From assembly GCA_025560025.1 (NCBI GenBank), contig CP048485.1, forward strand, positions 1,054,001 through 1,118,000: a DNA stretch of 64,000 nt, given 5' to 3'. The stretch is from Agrobacterium tumefaciens. Its GTDB lineage: Bacteria > Pseudomonadota > Alphaproteobacteria > Rhizobiales > Rhizobiaceae. How positions within the stretch are numbered: position 1 is the stretch's first letter; every line of letters starts with the position of its first letter. The position numbers and the translations under genes were made by a program. The notes under the pieces were generated by a model. The model made no database searches. It saw only the letters and a list, made by a program, of their open reading frames with translations, and was not told where the DNA came from. Below are positions 17,748 through 27,423 of the stretch, one piece after another.

Positions 17748-18815
17748 ATGGAATACAACGCCTTTTTTCCGCCCCACGAGGGACTGCGATTGAAAGATAT
17801 CGCAGACCGTTTTGGGGCGGAACTGTCTGAAGATGCGGCGGGAGAGCGGATCATCAGGTCCGTCGCGCCGGTCTATCGGGCAAAGCCCGACCAGCTCTGC
17901 TATATTCTCTCCCGCAAGAACCGCGACGAATTGCTGACTTGCGAGGCAGGCGCCGTCATTTGCGACGTGGCGCTGAAGAATATGCTTCCGCCCCATATAC
18001 CGGCCCTGATATCGAAAAATCCGCATACGCTTTTTGCGCAGGTGGGTGCCTTGCTGCATCCCGCCGCCATGCGTCCCGCAACGATTGCGCCGATGGAAGG
18101 TGAAATTTCCAGTGCCGCGCATGTCGATCCTTCCGCGAAGCTGGAAGCGGGCGTGATCGTCGAGCCGCTCGCGGTCATCGGCGCTGGTGCCCATATCGGT
18201 GCTGGCACCCGGATTGGTCCCGGCGTCATCATCGGGCCCGATGTGCAGGTCGGCCGCGATTGCACCATTGCCGGTGGCGCGAGCATCCTTGCTTCTCTCC
18301 TTGGCAACAACGTGATTATCCATAACGGCGCCCGCATCGGTCAGGACGGCTTCGGTTATGCGCCCGGTCCGCGCGGCATGCTGAAGATCGTTCAGATCGG
18401 CCGGGTCATCATTCAGGACAATGTCGAGATCGGCGCCAACACCACGATTGATCGCGGCACCATGGATGACACGGTTATCGGCGAAGGCACCAAGATCGAC
18501 AACCAGGTCCAGATCGGCCACAACGTCCGCATCGGCCGCCATTGCGGCATCGTCAGCAAGGTTGGCATTGCGGGCAGCACCCGCATCGGCGACGGTGTGA
18601 TGATTGGCGGCGCGGCAGGCATCAATGGCCATATCAACATCGGCGACGGCGTGCAGATCGCGGCGATGAGCGGTGTGGTCGCGGACGTGCCGGCAGGCGC
18701 GCGCTATGGCGGAACGCCCGCGCGCCCGATGAAATATTTCCTGCGCGACATGGCCGAAATTCTGGCGCGCGCTGAAGGGCGTGATAAAAAAACAGGAGAA
18801 AAAAACGATGACTGA
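17748..18815 (+). CDS. lpxD: UDP-3-O-(3-hydroxymyristoyl)glucosamine N-acyltransferase
   Basis: A 355-residue LpxD, the third step of lipid A synthesis. The N-terminal uridine-binding domain covers about residues 1-100, followed by a left-handed beta-helix of hexapeptide repeats from about 120 to 330. The catalytic-His region is [18 protein letters not shown] at about residues 190-207, and the last part is an alpha-helical tail. Its last 8 bases overlap fabZ, so translation is coupled. Confidence 0.97.
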   Translation: MEYNAFFPPHEGLRLKDIADRFGAELSEDAAGERIIRSVAPVYRAKPDQLCYILSRKNRDELLTCEAGAVICDVALKNMLPPHIPALISKNPHTLFAQVGALLHPAAMRPATIAPMEGEISSAAHVDPSAKLEAGVIVEPLAVIGAGAHIGAGTRIGPGVIIGPDVQVGRDCTIAGGASILASLLGNNVIIHNGARIGQDGFGYAPGPRGMLKIVQIGRVIIQDNVEIGANTTIDRGTMDDTVIGEGTKIDNQVQIGHNVRIGRHCGIVSKVGIAGSTRIGDGVMIGGAAGINGHINIGDGVQIAAMSGVVADVPAGARYGGTPARPMKYFLRDMAEILARAEGRDKKTGEKNDD

Positions 18816-19275
18816 AGAAACGAAGACGGCGCTGGGCGCGGCTGACATTCTGGAAGTCATGAAGCTTCTGCCGCATCGTTACCCATTCTTGCTGATCGAC
18901 AAGATCATCGAGATCGATGGTAACAACTCGGCGATCGGCATCAAGAACGTCACGGTCAACGAACCGCATTTCACCGGCCATTTCCCGGACCGGCCGATCA
19001 TGCCGGGCGTTCTGATCGTCGAAGCCATGGCCCAGACGGCAGGCGCGATCTGCGCTCGCAGCCAGGGCGAGGGTGGTCACCTGGTTTATTTCATGACGAT
19101 CGACAATGCGCGTTTCCGCAAGCCCGTGATCCCCGGCGATCGTCTGGAAATCCATGTCGTCAAGCAGCGCCAGCGCGGCAACGTCTTTAAATTCCATTGC
19201 GAGGCGAAGGTGGACGGCGCGCTGGTGGCGGAAGCCGATGTTGGCGCCATGATGATCCCCGAGGACCAGCAATGA
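18808..19275 (+). CDS. fabZ: 3-hydroxyacyl-ACP dehydratase FabZ
   Basis: A 155-residue hotdog-fold dehydratase of fatty-acid synthesis. The catalytic His23 is in [11 protein letters not shown], and Glu72 is in [12 protein letters not shown]. The start at 18808 is supported by AGGAGA at 18794-18799, eight bases away; a GTG at 18781 in the same frame lies too early. It overlaps lpxD by 8 bp and lpxA by 4 bp (ATGA). FabZ and the Lpx enzymes share the 3-hydroxyacyl-ACP pool, so the clustering sets phospholipid and lipid A supply together. Confidence 0.97.
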   Translation: MTEETKTALGAADILEVMKLLPHRYPFLLIDKIIEIDGNNSAIGIKNVTVNEPHFTGHFPDRPIMPGVLIVEAMAQTAGAICARSQGEGGHLVYFMTIDNARFRKPVIPGDRLEIHVVKQRQRGNVFKFHCEAKVDGALVAEADVGAMMIPEDQQ

Positions 19276-20087
19276 GCACGATTGCCGCCTCGGCCAGAAT
19301 TCACCCGACGGCCGTGATCGAAGACGGCGCGGTGATCGGTGAAAACGTCGTCATCGGTGCGCTGAGCTATGTCGGTGCGAAAGTCACGTTGCATGACGAT
19401 GTCCGGCTGCACAATCACGCCGTTGTTTCCGGCCTGACCGTCATCGGACGTGGCTCGGTTGTCCATCCCATGGCGGTCATCGGCGGTACGCCGCAGGCAA
19501 TTCGCCATGACGGTTCGGAAACGACGCTCGAGATCGGTGAGCGCTGCGTCATGCGCGAAGGCGTGACGATGAACGCCGGCAGCTCCGATGGCAGCAGCAA
19601 GACCATTATCGGTGACGATAATCTCTTCCTCGCCAATTCGCATGTGGCGCATGATTGCCGCCTCGGCAGCCACATCGTCCTGTCCAACAATGTCATGTTG
19701 GCGGGCCATGTCACCATTGAGGACCGCGCTATTCTCGGCGGTGGCTGTGCCGTGCACCAGTTCACCCGCATCGGCCGCCAGGCCTTTATCGGCGGGCTTT
19801 CGGCTGTCAATTACGATGTCATTCCCTATGGCATGCTGAATGGCAATCCCGGCATCCTCGGCGGGCTCAATGTGGTCGGCATGACACGCGCTGGTATCGA
19901 CCGTGCGGATATCCACAAGGTCAGGCGTGTCTACAAGGCGATTTTCGAGGCCGAAGGTACGATCCGCGGCAATGCGGCGGCCATCGACCGTAATGACTAT
20001 CTGGATTGCCCGCAGGCGCTTGAAGTCATTGATTTCATTGGTGCGGATAGCGACCGCGCGATCTCTTCGCCCAACCGGGGCAAGTGA
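19272..20087 (+). CDS. lpxA: UDP-N-acetylglucosamine acyltransferase LpxA
   Basis: A 271-residue LpxA, the first acyltransferase of lipid A synthesis. Hexapeptide repeats run from [19 protein letters not shown] to about residue 190. The catalytic histidine lies in [11 protein letters not shown] at about residue 120. A helical C-terminal domain begins near [10 protein letters not shown]. The start at 19272 forms an ATGA overlap with fabZ. The longer upstream frame from 19197 lies inside fabZ and is rejected. Confidence 0.97.
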   Translation: MSTIAASARIHPTAVIEDGAVIGENVVIGALSYVGAKVTLHDDVRLHNHAVVSGLTVIGRGSVVHPMAVIGGTPQAIRHDGSETTLEIGERCVMREGVTMNAGSSDGSSKTIIGDDNLFLANSHVAHDCRLGSHIVLSNNVMLAGHVTIEDRAILGGGCAVHQFTRIGRQAFIGGLSAVNYDVIPYGMLNGNPGILGGLNVVGMTRAGIDRADIHKVRRVYKAIFEAEGTIRGNAAAIDRNDYLDCPQALEVIDFIGADSDRAISSPNRGK

Positions 20088-20090
20088 GCC

Positions 20091-20972
20091 GTGACAGGCG
20101 GCGGGCGTCTCGCCATTGTGGCCGGCAGCGGCCAGCTGCCGCTCTATGTGGCGGCCGCCGCGCGCGAGATGGGCGAAAACCCTTTCATTGTGCGGTTGCG
20201 CGATGATTCCCGCTTTGACTGGACCGGTTTCGACAATGCCGTGATCAGTGTCGGGGACGTCGCCGGGCTTGGTCGTCTGCTGCGTGAAAATCAGGTGGAC
20301 CGCGTCGTGTTGTCCGGCGCCGTGGCGCGGCGTCCGGAATGGCGGGAAATCCGCCCCACGCTGGGCATAGTGCTGAAACTGCCATCCATCGTCCGCACCC
20401 TGCTTTCCAGCGGGGATGATGCCGTTTTGCAGATGGTCATCAAGGTAATCGGTACGCTCGGCGCGAAGGTGATCGGCGCCCACGAGATCGCACCTGGCCT
20501 GCTGGCGACGATCGGTGCTTTCGGTGCACAAAATCCTTCCGAGGATGATCTGCGCGATATACGCAAGGCTGCTCAGGCGGCTCTTGCGCTTGGCTCGCTC
20601 GATGTCGGGCAGGGCGCGGTCTCCGTCGGTGGCCGCATCGTCGCACTGGAGGGCGTGGAAGGCACGGACGCCATGCTGGCGCGCGTTGCGGCGTTGCGCA
20701 CCGAGGGCCGCATCTCGCCCCGCCGCAAGGGTGTGCTGGTGAAGCTCTGCAAGCCACAACAGGATGTCCGTGCAGACCTGCCGACCATCGGCGTCGAAAC
20801 GGTGGAGAACGCGCAGAAGGCCGGGCTGGCGGGCATCGCAGTCGAGGCGGGACGGGCGCTGGTGCTCGACCGTGACGAGATGTTGAAAGCAGCCGATCAG
20901 GCGGGCATATTCGTCTGCGGCATCGATACGTCACTCGGTGAGGACATGCTGGGCGGAGATATGAAGCGATGA
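20091..20972 (+). CDS. lpxI: UDP-2,3-diacylglucosamine diphosphatase LpxI
   Basis: A 293-residue LpxI (DUF1009) enzyme, the alphaproteobacterial replacement for LpxH that hydrolyses UDP-2,3-diacylglucosamine. It begins RLAIVAGSGQLPLYVA, and its C-terminal domain carries VLVKLCKPQQDVRADLPTIG at about residues 219-238. The start is a GTG at 20091, only 3 bp after the lpxA stop. The stop overlaps the lpxB start (ATGA), which fixes the order of three consecutive lipid A steps. Confidence 0.93.
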   Translation: MTGGGRLAIVAGSGQLPLYVAAAAREMGENPFIVRLRDDSRFDWTGFDNAVISVGDVAGLGRLLRENQVDRVVLSGAVARRPEWREIRPTLGIVLKLPSIVRTLLSSGDDAVLQMVIKVIGTLGAKVIGAHEIAPGLLATIGAFGAQNPSEDDLRDIRKAAQAALALGSLDVGQGAVSVGGRIVALEGVEGTDAMLARVAALRTEGRISPRRKGVLVKLCKPQQDVRADLPTIGVETVENAQKAGLAGIAVEAGRALVLDRDEMLKAADQAGIFVCGIDTSLGEDMLGGDMKR

Positions 20973-22153
20973 CGGCAACGTTGAAAGTGGCGGTCATAGC
21001 CGGCGAGGTTTCCGGGGATCTTCTGGGTGCAGATCTGATCAGGTCTCTCAAAACCCGGTATGAGGGATCCATCAAGCTGATGGGCGTGGGCGGCGAGGCG
21101 CTGGAGTCGCAAGGTCTGGAATCGCTGTTCGATTATTCCGAACTCTCCATCATGGGCTTCACGCAGGTTCTCAAGAAACTGCCGAAACTCATTTCGCGGA
21201 TCAACCAGACTGCCGAGGCGATCATCGCCGCAAGACCGGATGTTCTGCTGATTATCGACAGTCCGGACTTCACCCATCGCGTTGCGAAAAAAGTCCGCAA
21301 ACAATTGCCGCATCTTCCGGTCGTCAATTATGTCTGCCCCAGTGTCTGGGCATGGAAGGAATATCGCGCCACCGCGATGTTATCCTATGTCGATCACGTT
21401 CTCGCCCTGCTTCCTTTTGAGCCGGAGGCGATGCGGCGTCTCGGCGGCCCACCGACAACCTTTGTCGGCCATCGCCTCAGCGTCGATAAAGATGTGCTTT
21501 CCGTGCGGGCGAAGCGGGCGGAACGGTCGCTTCCTGCCCATGGCGAACCGAAAACCATTCTTCTCCTGCCGGGGTCGCGCTCCACCGAAACAACGCGGTT
21601 GATGGAGCCGTTTCAGGAGGCCGCAAAAGCTTTTGTGGAACGCAACGCCCCGACCCGGTTTATGCTTCCCACCGTACCGCGCCAGGAAAGCCGCATCCGC
21701 GAGTTGGCGGCGGCATGGCCGCAGGACATCAGGCCCGAGATCGGCAGCGATTCTGCTTTCAAGTGGAGTGCCTTTGCTGAGGCTGATGCGGCGATTGCAG
21801 CGTCCGGCACCGTCATTCTCGAACTGGCACTTGCCGGCGTACCAACCATATCGGTTTACAAGACCGACTGGATTTTCACGATGCTGAGCAAGCGGGTGAA
21901 AACCTGGACCGGGGCGTTGCCGAACCTGATTGCCGACTATGCCGTCGTGCCGGAATATTTCAACGAGGTTGTGCGTGCGGGCTCGATGCTGCGTTGGGCC
22001 GAGCGGCTGTCATCCGACACCACCGAGCGGCGGGCGATGCTGGAGGGTTATGCTCTGGTGCAGGAACGTTTACGCACAGATGTGCCTCCGGGCGAAACCG
22101 GTGCGCGCATTCTTCTCGATGTCCTGAAGAGCAAAGCTCATCCCTCGGCATAA
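20969..22153 (+). CDS. lpxB: Lipid-A-disaccharide synthase LpxB
   Basis: A 394-residue GT19 glycosyltransferase that condenses UDP-diacylglucosamine with lipid X. The motif AGEVSGDLLGADL is near residue 11, with FDYSELSIMGFTQVL at about 53 and YVCPSVWAWKEYRA near 119. Its start lies inside the lpxI stop. It ends the bamA-lpx operon. No strong terminator is visible downstream: a weak 6-bp stem at 22187-22209 has no T-run. Confidence 0.96.
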   Translation: MTATLKVAVIAGEVSGDLLGADLIRSLKTRYEGSIKLMGVGGEALESQGLESLFDYSELSIMGFTQVLKKLPKLISRINQTAEAIIAARPDVLLIIDSPDFTHRVAKKVRKQLPHLPVVNYVCPSVWAWKEYRATAMLSYVDHVLALLPFEPEAMRRLGGPPTTFVGHRLSVDKDVLSVRAKRAERSLPAHGEPKTILLLPGSRSTETTRLMEPFQEAAKAFVERNAPTRFMLPTVPRQESRIRELAAAWPQDIRPEIGSDSAFKWSAFAEADAAIAASGTVILELALAGVPTISVYKTDWIFTMLSKRVKTWTGALPNLIADYAVVPEYFNEVVRAGSMLRWAERLSSDTTERRAMLEGYALVQERLRTDVPPGETGARILLDVLKSKAHPSA

Positions 22154-22311
22154 TCATTTCAATTCTTTCTTCCCGACAGGCTGCCGGCCTGCTGCCGATG
22201 CGGGCAGGCAAGGGGTCGATTTTACTGCATTTGATCGTTAGGACGGCAAGCCGCTGATAATCAGGCGGTTGGCAGCCCATGAATTTCCGTCTGGCACACC
22301 TCTTGCTTTCA

Positions 22312-22327
22312 ATCTTGTATGCAAGAT
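22312..22327. promoter_or_regulatory. GntR/FCD-type operator palindrome over the start codon
   Basis: ATCTTG (22312-22317) and CAAGAT (22322-22327) form a perfect 6-bp inverted repeat around TATG, and the ATG of the regulator lies inside it. The TTGTATGCAA core resembles FCD-type GntR operators. Binding there would block start of the regulator itself and perhaps the ABC genes. Confidence 0.5.
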
Positions 22328-23029
22328 AGCCATACATCCGAAAGCGCCCAGAGCGCGGTAGAAGACGCCATCATCTCCGGCATTCTTTCTGCCCGCATCC
22401 GTCCGGGAACCCGCCTCAGCGAGAACCAGCTCGCCAGCCTTTTCAGCGTGTCGCGCACACGCATCCGCGAGGCGATGATGCGGCTGGAGACGCGCGGCAT
22501 CGTCACCGTCAGCCCGCGCCGTGGCTGGTTCGTGGTGGAGCCTTCCGCCGAAGAATCCATCAAGGTCTATGAAGCGCGGCGCATCATCGAATATGGGCTC
22601 TTGCGCAATCTTTCCGGCGTCAGCCCGGAAGGCATCACCATCCTCGCCGATCATCTCGATGAGGAGAAGGCGGCGATTGCCAAAGGCGACCGCCAGCGCC
22701 TGACCTGCCTGATGGGCGATTTCCACATCCGCATCGCCGAAATCGCCGGCAACGACATCATCGTCGAAACGCTGCGCGACCTGACGGCCAGAACCATTCT
22801 CATTTCTATGCTCTATCAGTCCGATTTCCATGCGCAGCAATCGCATGACGGACATTGCCGCATCTTCGAGGCGATCAAGGCGACCGATTTTCACGCCGCC
22901 GCCGAACTCGCCATCCGCCATCTCGACGAAGTCGAAACCGGTCTCGATCTCACCCGCAGGCCGGACCCGCTCTACGAGCTTCGCAACTCCCTTTCATTGC
23001 AGCCTCTTTCCCCAAGCCCCAAGGAGTAA
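22319..23029 (+). CDS. GntR family (FCD) transcriptional regulator
   Basis: A 236-residue GntR regulator of the FadR/FCD group. The winged helix covers about residues 10-75, with RIRPGTRLSENQLASLFSVS and then RTRIREAMMRLETRGIV. The all-helical FCD effector domain follows, with the metal-ligand pattern DFHIRIAEIAGN near residue 138 and HDGHCRIFEAI near 178. There is no clear Shine-Dalgarno before the ATG. The start codon is within an operator-like palindrome, so the mRNA may be leaderless. It is 6 bp upstream of the transporter genes and probably controls them in response to the transported solute. Confidence 0.85.
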   Translation: MQDSHTSESAQSAVEDAIISGILSARIRPGTRLSENQLASLFSVSRTRIREAMMRLETRGIVTVSPRRGWFVVEPSAEESIKVYEARRIIEYGLLRNLSGVSPEGITILADHLDEEKAAIAKGDRQRLTCLMGDFHIRIAEIAGNDIIVETLRDLTARTILISMLYQSDFHAQQSHDGHCRIFEAIKATDFHAAAELAIRHLDEVETGLDLTRRPDPLYELRNSLSLQPLSPSPKE

Positions 23030-23035
23030 TTCCCA

Positions 23036-23821
23036 ATGTTTTCCAGACGTTCATTGCTTGCCATTGCCGCGATTTCCGCAACCCTTGGTTTTTCGCCCGT
23101 AGCCTTTGCCGATGCGCTCGGTGATATCACCTCCCGCGGCACGATCCGCGTTGCCGTCCCGCAGGATTTCCCGCCCTTTGGCAGCGTCGGCACGGATATG
23201 GCGCCGCAGGGCTATGATATCGACGTCGCCAATCTGATCGGCGAGAAGCTGGGCGTGAAGGTCGAACTCGTACCGGTGACCAGCGCCAACCGCGTTCCCT
23301 ATCTGCAGACCAACAAGGTCGATCTCGTCATTTCGAGCCTCGGCAAGAACCCGGACCGTGAAAAGGTCATCGACTTCTCCACCGCCTATGCACCCTTCTT
23401 CAACGGCGTGTTCGCTCCGGATTCGGTTGCTATCACCAAGACGGAAGATTTGTCCGGCAAGACCATCGGTGTCACCCGTGGCGCGGTCGAGGATCTGGAG
23501 CTGACGAAGGTGGCGCCTGCCGATACGACCATCAAGCGTTATGAGGACAATAACGGCACGATCTCCGCCTTCCTCGCCGGCCAGGTTGAGGCCGTGGCCA
23601 CGGGCAATGTCGTGGCCGCCGCCATTCTCGCTAAGAACCCGCCAAAGCGCCCCGAGCTGAAGTTCCTGATCAAGAATTCGCCCTGCTATATCGGCCTGAA
23701 CAAGGAACAGCCGGCGCTGCTTGAAAAGGTCAACGCCATCATCGCCACCGCAAAGACCGATGGTTCGCTGAACACGATCGCGCAGAAGTGGCTGAAAACC
23801 GACCTGCCCAAGGATCTCTGA
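23036..23821 (+). CDS. Amino-acid ABC transporter substrate-binding protein
   Basis: A 261-residue family-3 periplasmic solute-binding protein. The signal peptide is about residues 1-25, cut after VAFA. The SBP_bac_3 domain contains GTIRVAVPQDFPPFG at about 35-49 and GYDIDVANLIGEKLGVKVELV at 61-81 in outline. The arginine and aspartate pattern suits polar or acidic amino acids. It is followed by an inverted-repeat hairpin before the permease genes, which would raise its level above the membrane parts. The exact ligand is unknown. Confidence 0.88.
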   Translation: MFSRRSLLAIAAISATLGFSPVAFADALGDITSRGTIRVAVPQDFPPFGSVGTDMAPQGYDIDVANLIGEKLGVKVELVPVTSANRVPYLQTNKVDLVISSLGKNPDREKVIDFSTAYAPFFNGVFAPDSVAITKTEDLSGKTIGVTRGAVEDLELTKVAPADTTIKRYEDNNGTISAFLAGQVEAVATGNVVAAAILAKNPPKRPELKFLIKNSPCYIGLNKEQPALLEKVNAIIATAKTDGSLNTIAQKWLKTDLPKDL

Positions 23822-23838
23822 GCAACCCGGCAAAATGC

Positions 23839-23874
23839 ATGTGCCGGCCTTGCCTTGAGGCGGGACCGGCGCAT
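23839..23874 (+). terminator. Intra-operon hairpin after the substrate-binding protein gene
   Basis: A 9-bp stem (ATGTGCCGG with CCGGCGCAT, one G-T pair) closes an 18-nt loop in the 82-bp gap. There is no strong U-tract, so it is more likely an attenuator or 3' stabiliser that keeps the binding-protein mRNA abundant. Confidence 0.55.
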
Positions 23875-23903
23875 GGTTTGTCCTCGCCGAAAGGAAGCAT
23901 CGG

Positions 23904-24575
23904 GTGAAATACACATTCGATTTTGGATGGCTTCTCGACTATTATCCGCAGATCGCCAAGGGCATCGCCGTTACGCTGGAATTGATTGCCATCGGCGGCG
24001 TTCTCGGCATCGCACTCGGCATTGTCTGCGCCTGGGTGCGTGCGCTCGGGCCCAAATGGCTGCGGCCGCCGGTCGCGACCTATGTGGAGCTCATTCGCAA
24101 CACGCCATTCCTCATACAATTGTTTTTTATCTTTTTCGGCCTGCCATCGCTTGGCCTGCAATTGTCGGAACTGACCGCCGCCAATATCGCCATGGTGGTC
24201 AATCTCGGGGCCTATAGCTGCGAAATCATCCGCGCCGGCATCCAGGCGACGCCGAAGGGGCAGTTTGAGGCAGGGGCAAGCCTTGCCATGACCCGTTTCG
24301 AAACCTTCCGGCATGTGGTTCTGGTACCCTCGCTGCAACGCATCTGGCCCGCTCTTTCATCGCAGGTGGTGATCGTCATGCTCGGCTCGTCGGTCGTCTC
24401 ACAGATCGCCGCCGAGGATTTGACCTTCGCCGCCAATTTCGTCCAGTCGCGCACCTTCCGCGCCTTCGAAGCCTATATGGTCTCCACCGTCATTTATCTC
24501 GTGCTGGCCATCCTTCTCCGGCAGGTGCTTGTCATGGGCGGCAACCTCATCTTTCCGCGCAGGAGTGTCCGATGA
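23904..24575 (+). CDS. Amino-acid ABC transporter permease (HisM/GlnP type)
   Basis: A 223-residue inner-membrane permease with about five transmembrane segments. The HEQRO family motif VELIRNTPFLIQLFFIFFGLP is at about residues 57-77 in outline, and the EAA loop is QFEAGASLAMTRFETFRHVVLP-like near residue 120. Its stop overlaps the second permease start by 4 bp. It forms the membrane channel with the next gene. GTG/TTG alternative starts exist, but the ATG after GGGTG at 23904 fits family length. Confidence 0.9.
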   Translation: MKYTFDFGWLLDYYPQIAKGIAVTLELIAIGGVLGIALGIVCAWVRALGPKWLRPPVATYVELIRNTPFLIQLFFIFFGLPSLGLQLSELTAANIAMVVNLGAYSCEIIRAGIQATPKGQFEAGASLAMTRFETFRHVVLVPSLQRIWPALSSQVVIVMLGSSVVSQIAAEDLTFAANFVQSRTFRAFEAYMVSTVIYLVLAILLRQVLVMGGNLIFPRRSVR

Positions 24576-25231
24576 TCGAATTCTCCACCTGGGATATTCT
24601 CAGAAACCTGCTGCTCGCCACGCGCTGGACGGTGTTGCTCTCGCTTGTCTCCTTCGTCGGCGGCGGCATGGTGGCGCTGCTTCTGCTGTTCATGCGTATT
24701 TCCCGGAAAAAATCGATGCGGGTTTTTGCGCGCTATTATGTCGAGCTTTTTCAGGGCACGCCGCTTTTGATGCAGCTCTTCATCGCCTTTTTCGGCCTCG
24801 GCCTGTTCGGCATCGATGTGCCGGCCTGGCTGGCGGCGGGCCTGACGCTGATCCTGTGGGCAGCGGCCTTCCTCACCGAAATCTGGCGCGGCTGCGTGGA
24901 ATCCGTCGCCAAGGGCCAATGGGAGGCATCGGCGAGCCTTGCCATGGGGCGCCTGCAGCAGATGCGCTATGTCATCCTGCCGCAGGCCATGCGGGTCGCC
25001 ATTCCGCCGACCGTCGGTTTCTTCGTGCAGGTCATCAAGGGAACGGCCGTGACCTCGATCATCGGTTTCGTGGAACTGTCCAAGGCCGGCACGGTCGTTA
25101 CCAACGCCACCTTCCAGCCCTTCACCGTTTATGGCCTCGTCGCCCTTATCTATTTCGCGCTGTGCTGGCCTCTGTCGAAGAGCAGCCAGATACTCGAAAG
25201 GAAGCTCAATGTCGCTCATCGAAATCACTGA
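24572..25231 (+). CDS. Amino-acid ABC transporter permease, second subunit
   Basis: A 219-residue permease of the same family. VELFQGTPLLMQLFIAFFGLG is the N-terminal family motif near residue 55, and the EAA loop QWEASASLAMGRLQQMRYVILP lies near residue 116. ATGA overlap with the preceding permease shows coupling, and the 3' end overlaps the ATPase gene by 23 bp. Two different permeases imply a heterodimeric channel, as in polar amino-acid importers. Confidence 0.9.
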   Translation: MIEFSTWDILRNLLLATRWTVLLSLVSFVGGGMVALLLLFMRISRKKSMRVFARYYVELFQGTPLLMQLFIAFFGLGLFGIDVPAWLAAGLTLILWAAAFLTEIWRGCVESVAKGQWEASASLAMGRLQQMRYVILPQAMRVAIPPTVGFFVQVIKGTAVTSIIGFVELSKAGTVVTNATFQPFTVYGLVALIYFALCWPLSKSSQILERKLNVAHRNH

Positions 25232-25943
25232 AGTCCGCAAAAGCTATGGCAGCAACGAGGTTCTGAAGGGCATCAACCTCGATGTCGAGCCAGGCGAGGT
25301 CATCGCCATCATCGGCAAGAGCGGATCGGGAAAATCGACCTTGCTTCGCTGCATCAACGGGCTGGAGACGATTTCGGCCGGTTCCATATCGGTCGCCGGC
25401 GCGCAGCTTCTCGAAGACGATCTGCATCTAAAAGCCCTGCGGCTGAAGGTCGGCATGATCTTCCAGCAGTTCAATCTCTTCCCGCACCAGACCGTCGGCG
25501 GCAACGTCATGCTGTCGCAGACCGTGGTGAAAAAGACGCCAAAGCCGGAAGCGGAAGCCGTTGCCCGCAAGATGCTGGAACGGGTCGGGCTGGCGCATAA
25601 ATTCGATGCCTATCCCGATGAATTGTCCGGCGGCCAGCAACAGCGCGTCGCCATTGCCCGGGCGCTCGCCATGCAGCCAATCGCGCTGCTGTGCGATGAG
25701 ATCACCTCGGCGCTCGATCCCGAACTGGTGGCGGAAGTGCTGGCTGTGGTGCGGGAACTCGCCGCCGAGGGCATGACGCTCTTGATGGTGACGCATGAAA
25801 TGAAATTTGCGCGCGACGTCTGCTCCCGCGTCGTCTTCATGCATGAGGGCAGGGTGCATGAAATAGGCCCGCCGGAAGAGGTCTTCTCCAATCCCGCGAC
25901 ACCCGAACTCAAGCAATTCCTGGGCGTTGCTGCACGCCATTGA
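25209..25943 (+). CDS. Amino-acid ABC transporter ATP-binding protein
   Basis: A 244-residue ATPase of the GlnQ/HisP group. Walker A is GKSGSGKST at residues 36-44, the Q-loop is FQQFNLFPH, the signature is [15 protein letters not shown], and Walker B is [13 protein letters not shown]. The H-loop is MVTHEM. In Walker B, the catalytic Glu is present (DE). The start at 25209 matches the family opening [14 protein letters not shown]; a frame from 25131 lies within the permease gene. It completes the transporter and ends at a bidirectional terminator. Confidence 0.93.
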   Translation: MSLIEITEVRKSYGSNEVLKGINLDVEPGEVIAIIGKSGSGKSTLLRCINGLETISAGSISVAGAQLLEDDLHLKALRLKVGMIFQQFNLFPHQTVGGNVMLSQTVVKKTPKPEAEAVARKMLERVGLAHKFDAYPDELSGGQQQRVAIARALAMQPIALLCDEITSALDPELVAEVLAVVRELAAEGMTLLMVTHEMKFARDVCSRVVFMHEGRVHEIGPPEEVFSNPATPELKQFLGVAARH

Positions 25944-25966
25944 GGACCGTTCGGATGCCCAACAAA

Positions 25967-25998
25967 AAAGGCCGGCGGGTGAAAACCTGCCGGCCTTT
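25967..25998. terminator. Bidirectional terminator between the ABC ATPase gene and gltA
   Basis: A 14-bp stem (25967-25980 with 25985-25998, one G-T pair) encloses a GAAA tetraloop. A-rich sequence on the left and T-rich sequence on the right give T-tracts on both strands, so it can stop both convergent transcripts. Confidence 0.88.
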
Positions 25999-26019
25999 GA
26001 TCTTATAGGCTTTCGCGGC

Positions 26020-27309
26020 TTAGCGCTTGGAAACCGGAACGTAGTCGCGCTTGCCGGCGCCCGTATAGAGCTGGCGCGGACGGCCGATGCGCTGCTGCGG
26101 ATCTTCGATCATTTCGTTCCACTGTGCGATCCAGCCGACGGTGCGGGCAAGAGCGAAGAGAACGGTGAACATGGTCGTGGGGAAGCCGAGCGCCTTCAGC
26201 GTGATGCCGGAATAGAAGTCGACATTCGGGTAAAGCTTCTTTTCGACGAAGTAGGGGTCGGAAAGGGCGATCTTTTCCAGTTCCAGCGCGACCTGCATGA
26301 TCGGATCGTCCGAGTTGCCGGTGGCTTCCAGCACTTCGTACATCGTCTTCTGCATGATCTTGGCGCGCGGGTCGTAGTTCTTGTAGACGCGGTGGCCAAA
26401 GCCCATCAGGCGGAACGGGTCGTTCTTGTCCTTGGCGCGGGCGATATATTCCGGAATACGGTCAACCGTGCCGATTTCGTTGAGCATGTTGAGCGCCGCT
26501 TCGTTGGCGCCGCCATGAGCCGGGCCCCAGAGGCAGGCGATGCCAGCCGCGATACAGGCGAACGGGTTCGCGCCCGAAGAACCGGCAAGACGCACCGTGG
26601 AGGTGGAGGCGTTCTGCTCGTGATCGGCATGCAGGATGAAGATGCGGTCCATGGCGCGGGCCAGAACCGGATCGACCTTGTAATCCTCGCAGGGCACGGC
26701 AAAGCACATGTGCAGGAAGTTCGAGGCGTAGTCGAGGTCGTTCTTCGGGTAAACGAAGGGCTGGCCGATATGGTACTTGTAAGCCATGGCGGCGATCGTC
26801 GGCATTTTCGCGATCATGCGCAGCGAAGCGACCATGCGCTGGTGCGGATCGGTAATGTCGGTCGAGTCGTGATAGAAGGCCGAAAGAGCGCCGACCGTGC
26901 CGCACATGACGGCCATCGGATGCGCATCGCGGCGATAGCCGGTGAAGAAGCGGCTCATCTGTTCATGCACCATGGTGTGGCGCGTGACGCGGGTGTCGAA
27001 ATCCTTCTTCTGAGCCGCGGTCGGCAGTTCGCCGTAAAGCAGCAGATAGCAGGTTTCCAGGAAGTCACCCTGTTCGGCGAGCTGCTCGATAGGGAAGCCA
27101 CGATGCAGGAGAACGCCTTCGTCACCGTCGATATAGGTGATCTTGGATTCGCAGGAGGCCGTCGACGTGAAACCCGGGTCGTAGGTGAAAGAGCCCGTGT
27201 GCTTGTACAGCGTGGCGATATCGACGACGCTTGGTCCAATCGTGCCTTCCCTGACCGGGAGTTCGACCTGTTTTTCGCCAAGTGTCACTGTAGCGCTTTT
27301 TTCCGTCAT
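26020..27309 (-). CDS. gltA: Citrate synthase
   Basis: A 429-residue type II citrate synthase that condenses acetyl-CoA with oxaloacetate. The catalytic regions are visible: [13 protein letters not shown] with the first His near residue 265, [15 protein letters not shown] near 306, and PNVDFYSG with the catalytic Asp near 363. Length is normal for the allosteric hexameric type of Gram-negative bacteria. AGGATC-like sequence precedes the start. It points away from comEC with about 114 bp or more between them. Confidence 0.97.
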   Translation of the reverse strand: MTEKSATVTLGEKQVELPVREGTIGPSVVDIATLYKHTGSFTYDPGFTSTASCESKITYIDGDEGVLLHRGFPIEQLAEQGDFLETCYLLLYGELPTAAQKKDFDTRVTRHTMVHEQMSRFFTGYRRDAHPMAVMCGTVGALSAFYHDSTDITDPHQRMVASLRMIAKMPTIAAMAYKYHIGQPFVYPKNDLDYASNFLHMCFAVPCEDYKVDPVLARAMDRIFILHADHEQNASTSTVRLAGSSGANPFACIAAGIACLWGPAHGGANEAALNMLNEIGTVDRIPEYIARAKDKNDPFRLMGFGHRVYKNYDPRAKIMQKTMYEVLEATGNSDDPIMQVALELEKIALSDPYFVEKKLYPNVDFYSGITLKALGFPTTMFTVLFALARTVGWIAQWNEMIEDPQQRIGRPRQLYTGAGKRDYVPVSKR

Positions 27310-27423
27310 ACTGATCCTCCGAAAACATGCGGGTGGGGGCGTTGAGACACGCCCCGCGGTTAAGCGTCTACCGATTAGCTATATGATCCTTGCGCCGATG
27401 CCAAGCTATCCGAAGGTCAAATT

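Noticed and set aside
15386..17854. 822-codon open frame antisense to bamA
   Set aside because: It lies fully opposite a clear BamA gene in high-GC DNA, where the antisense frame is open because of codon bias. It shows no known domain.
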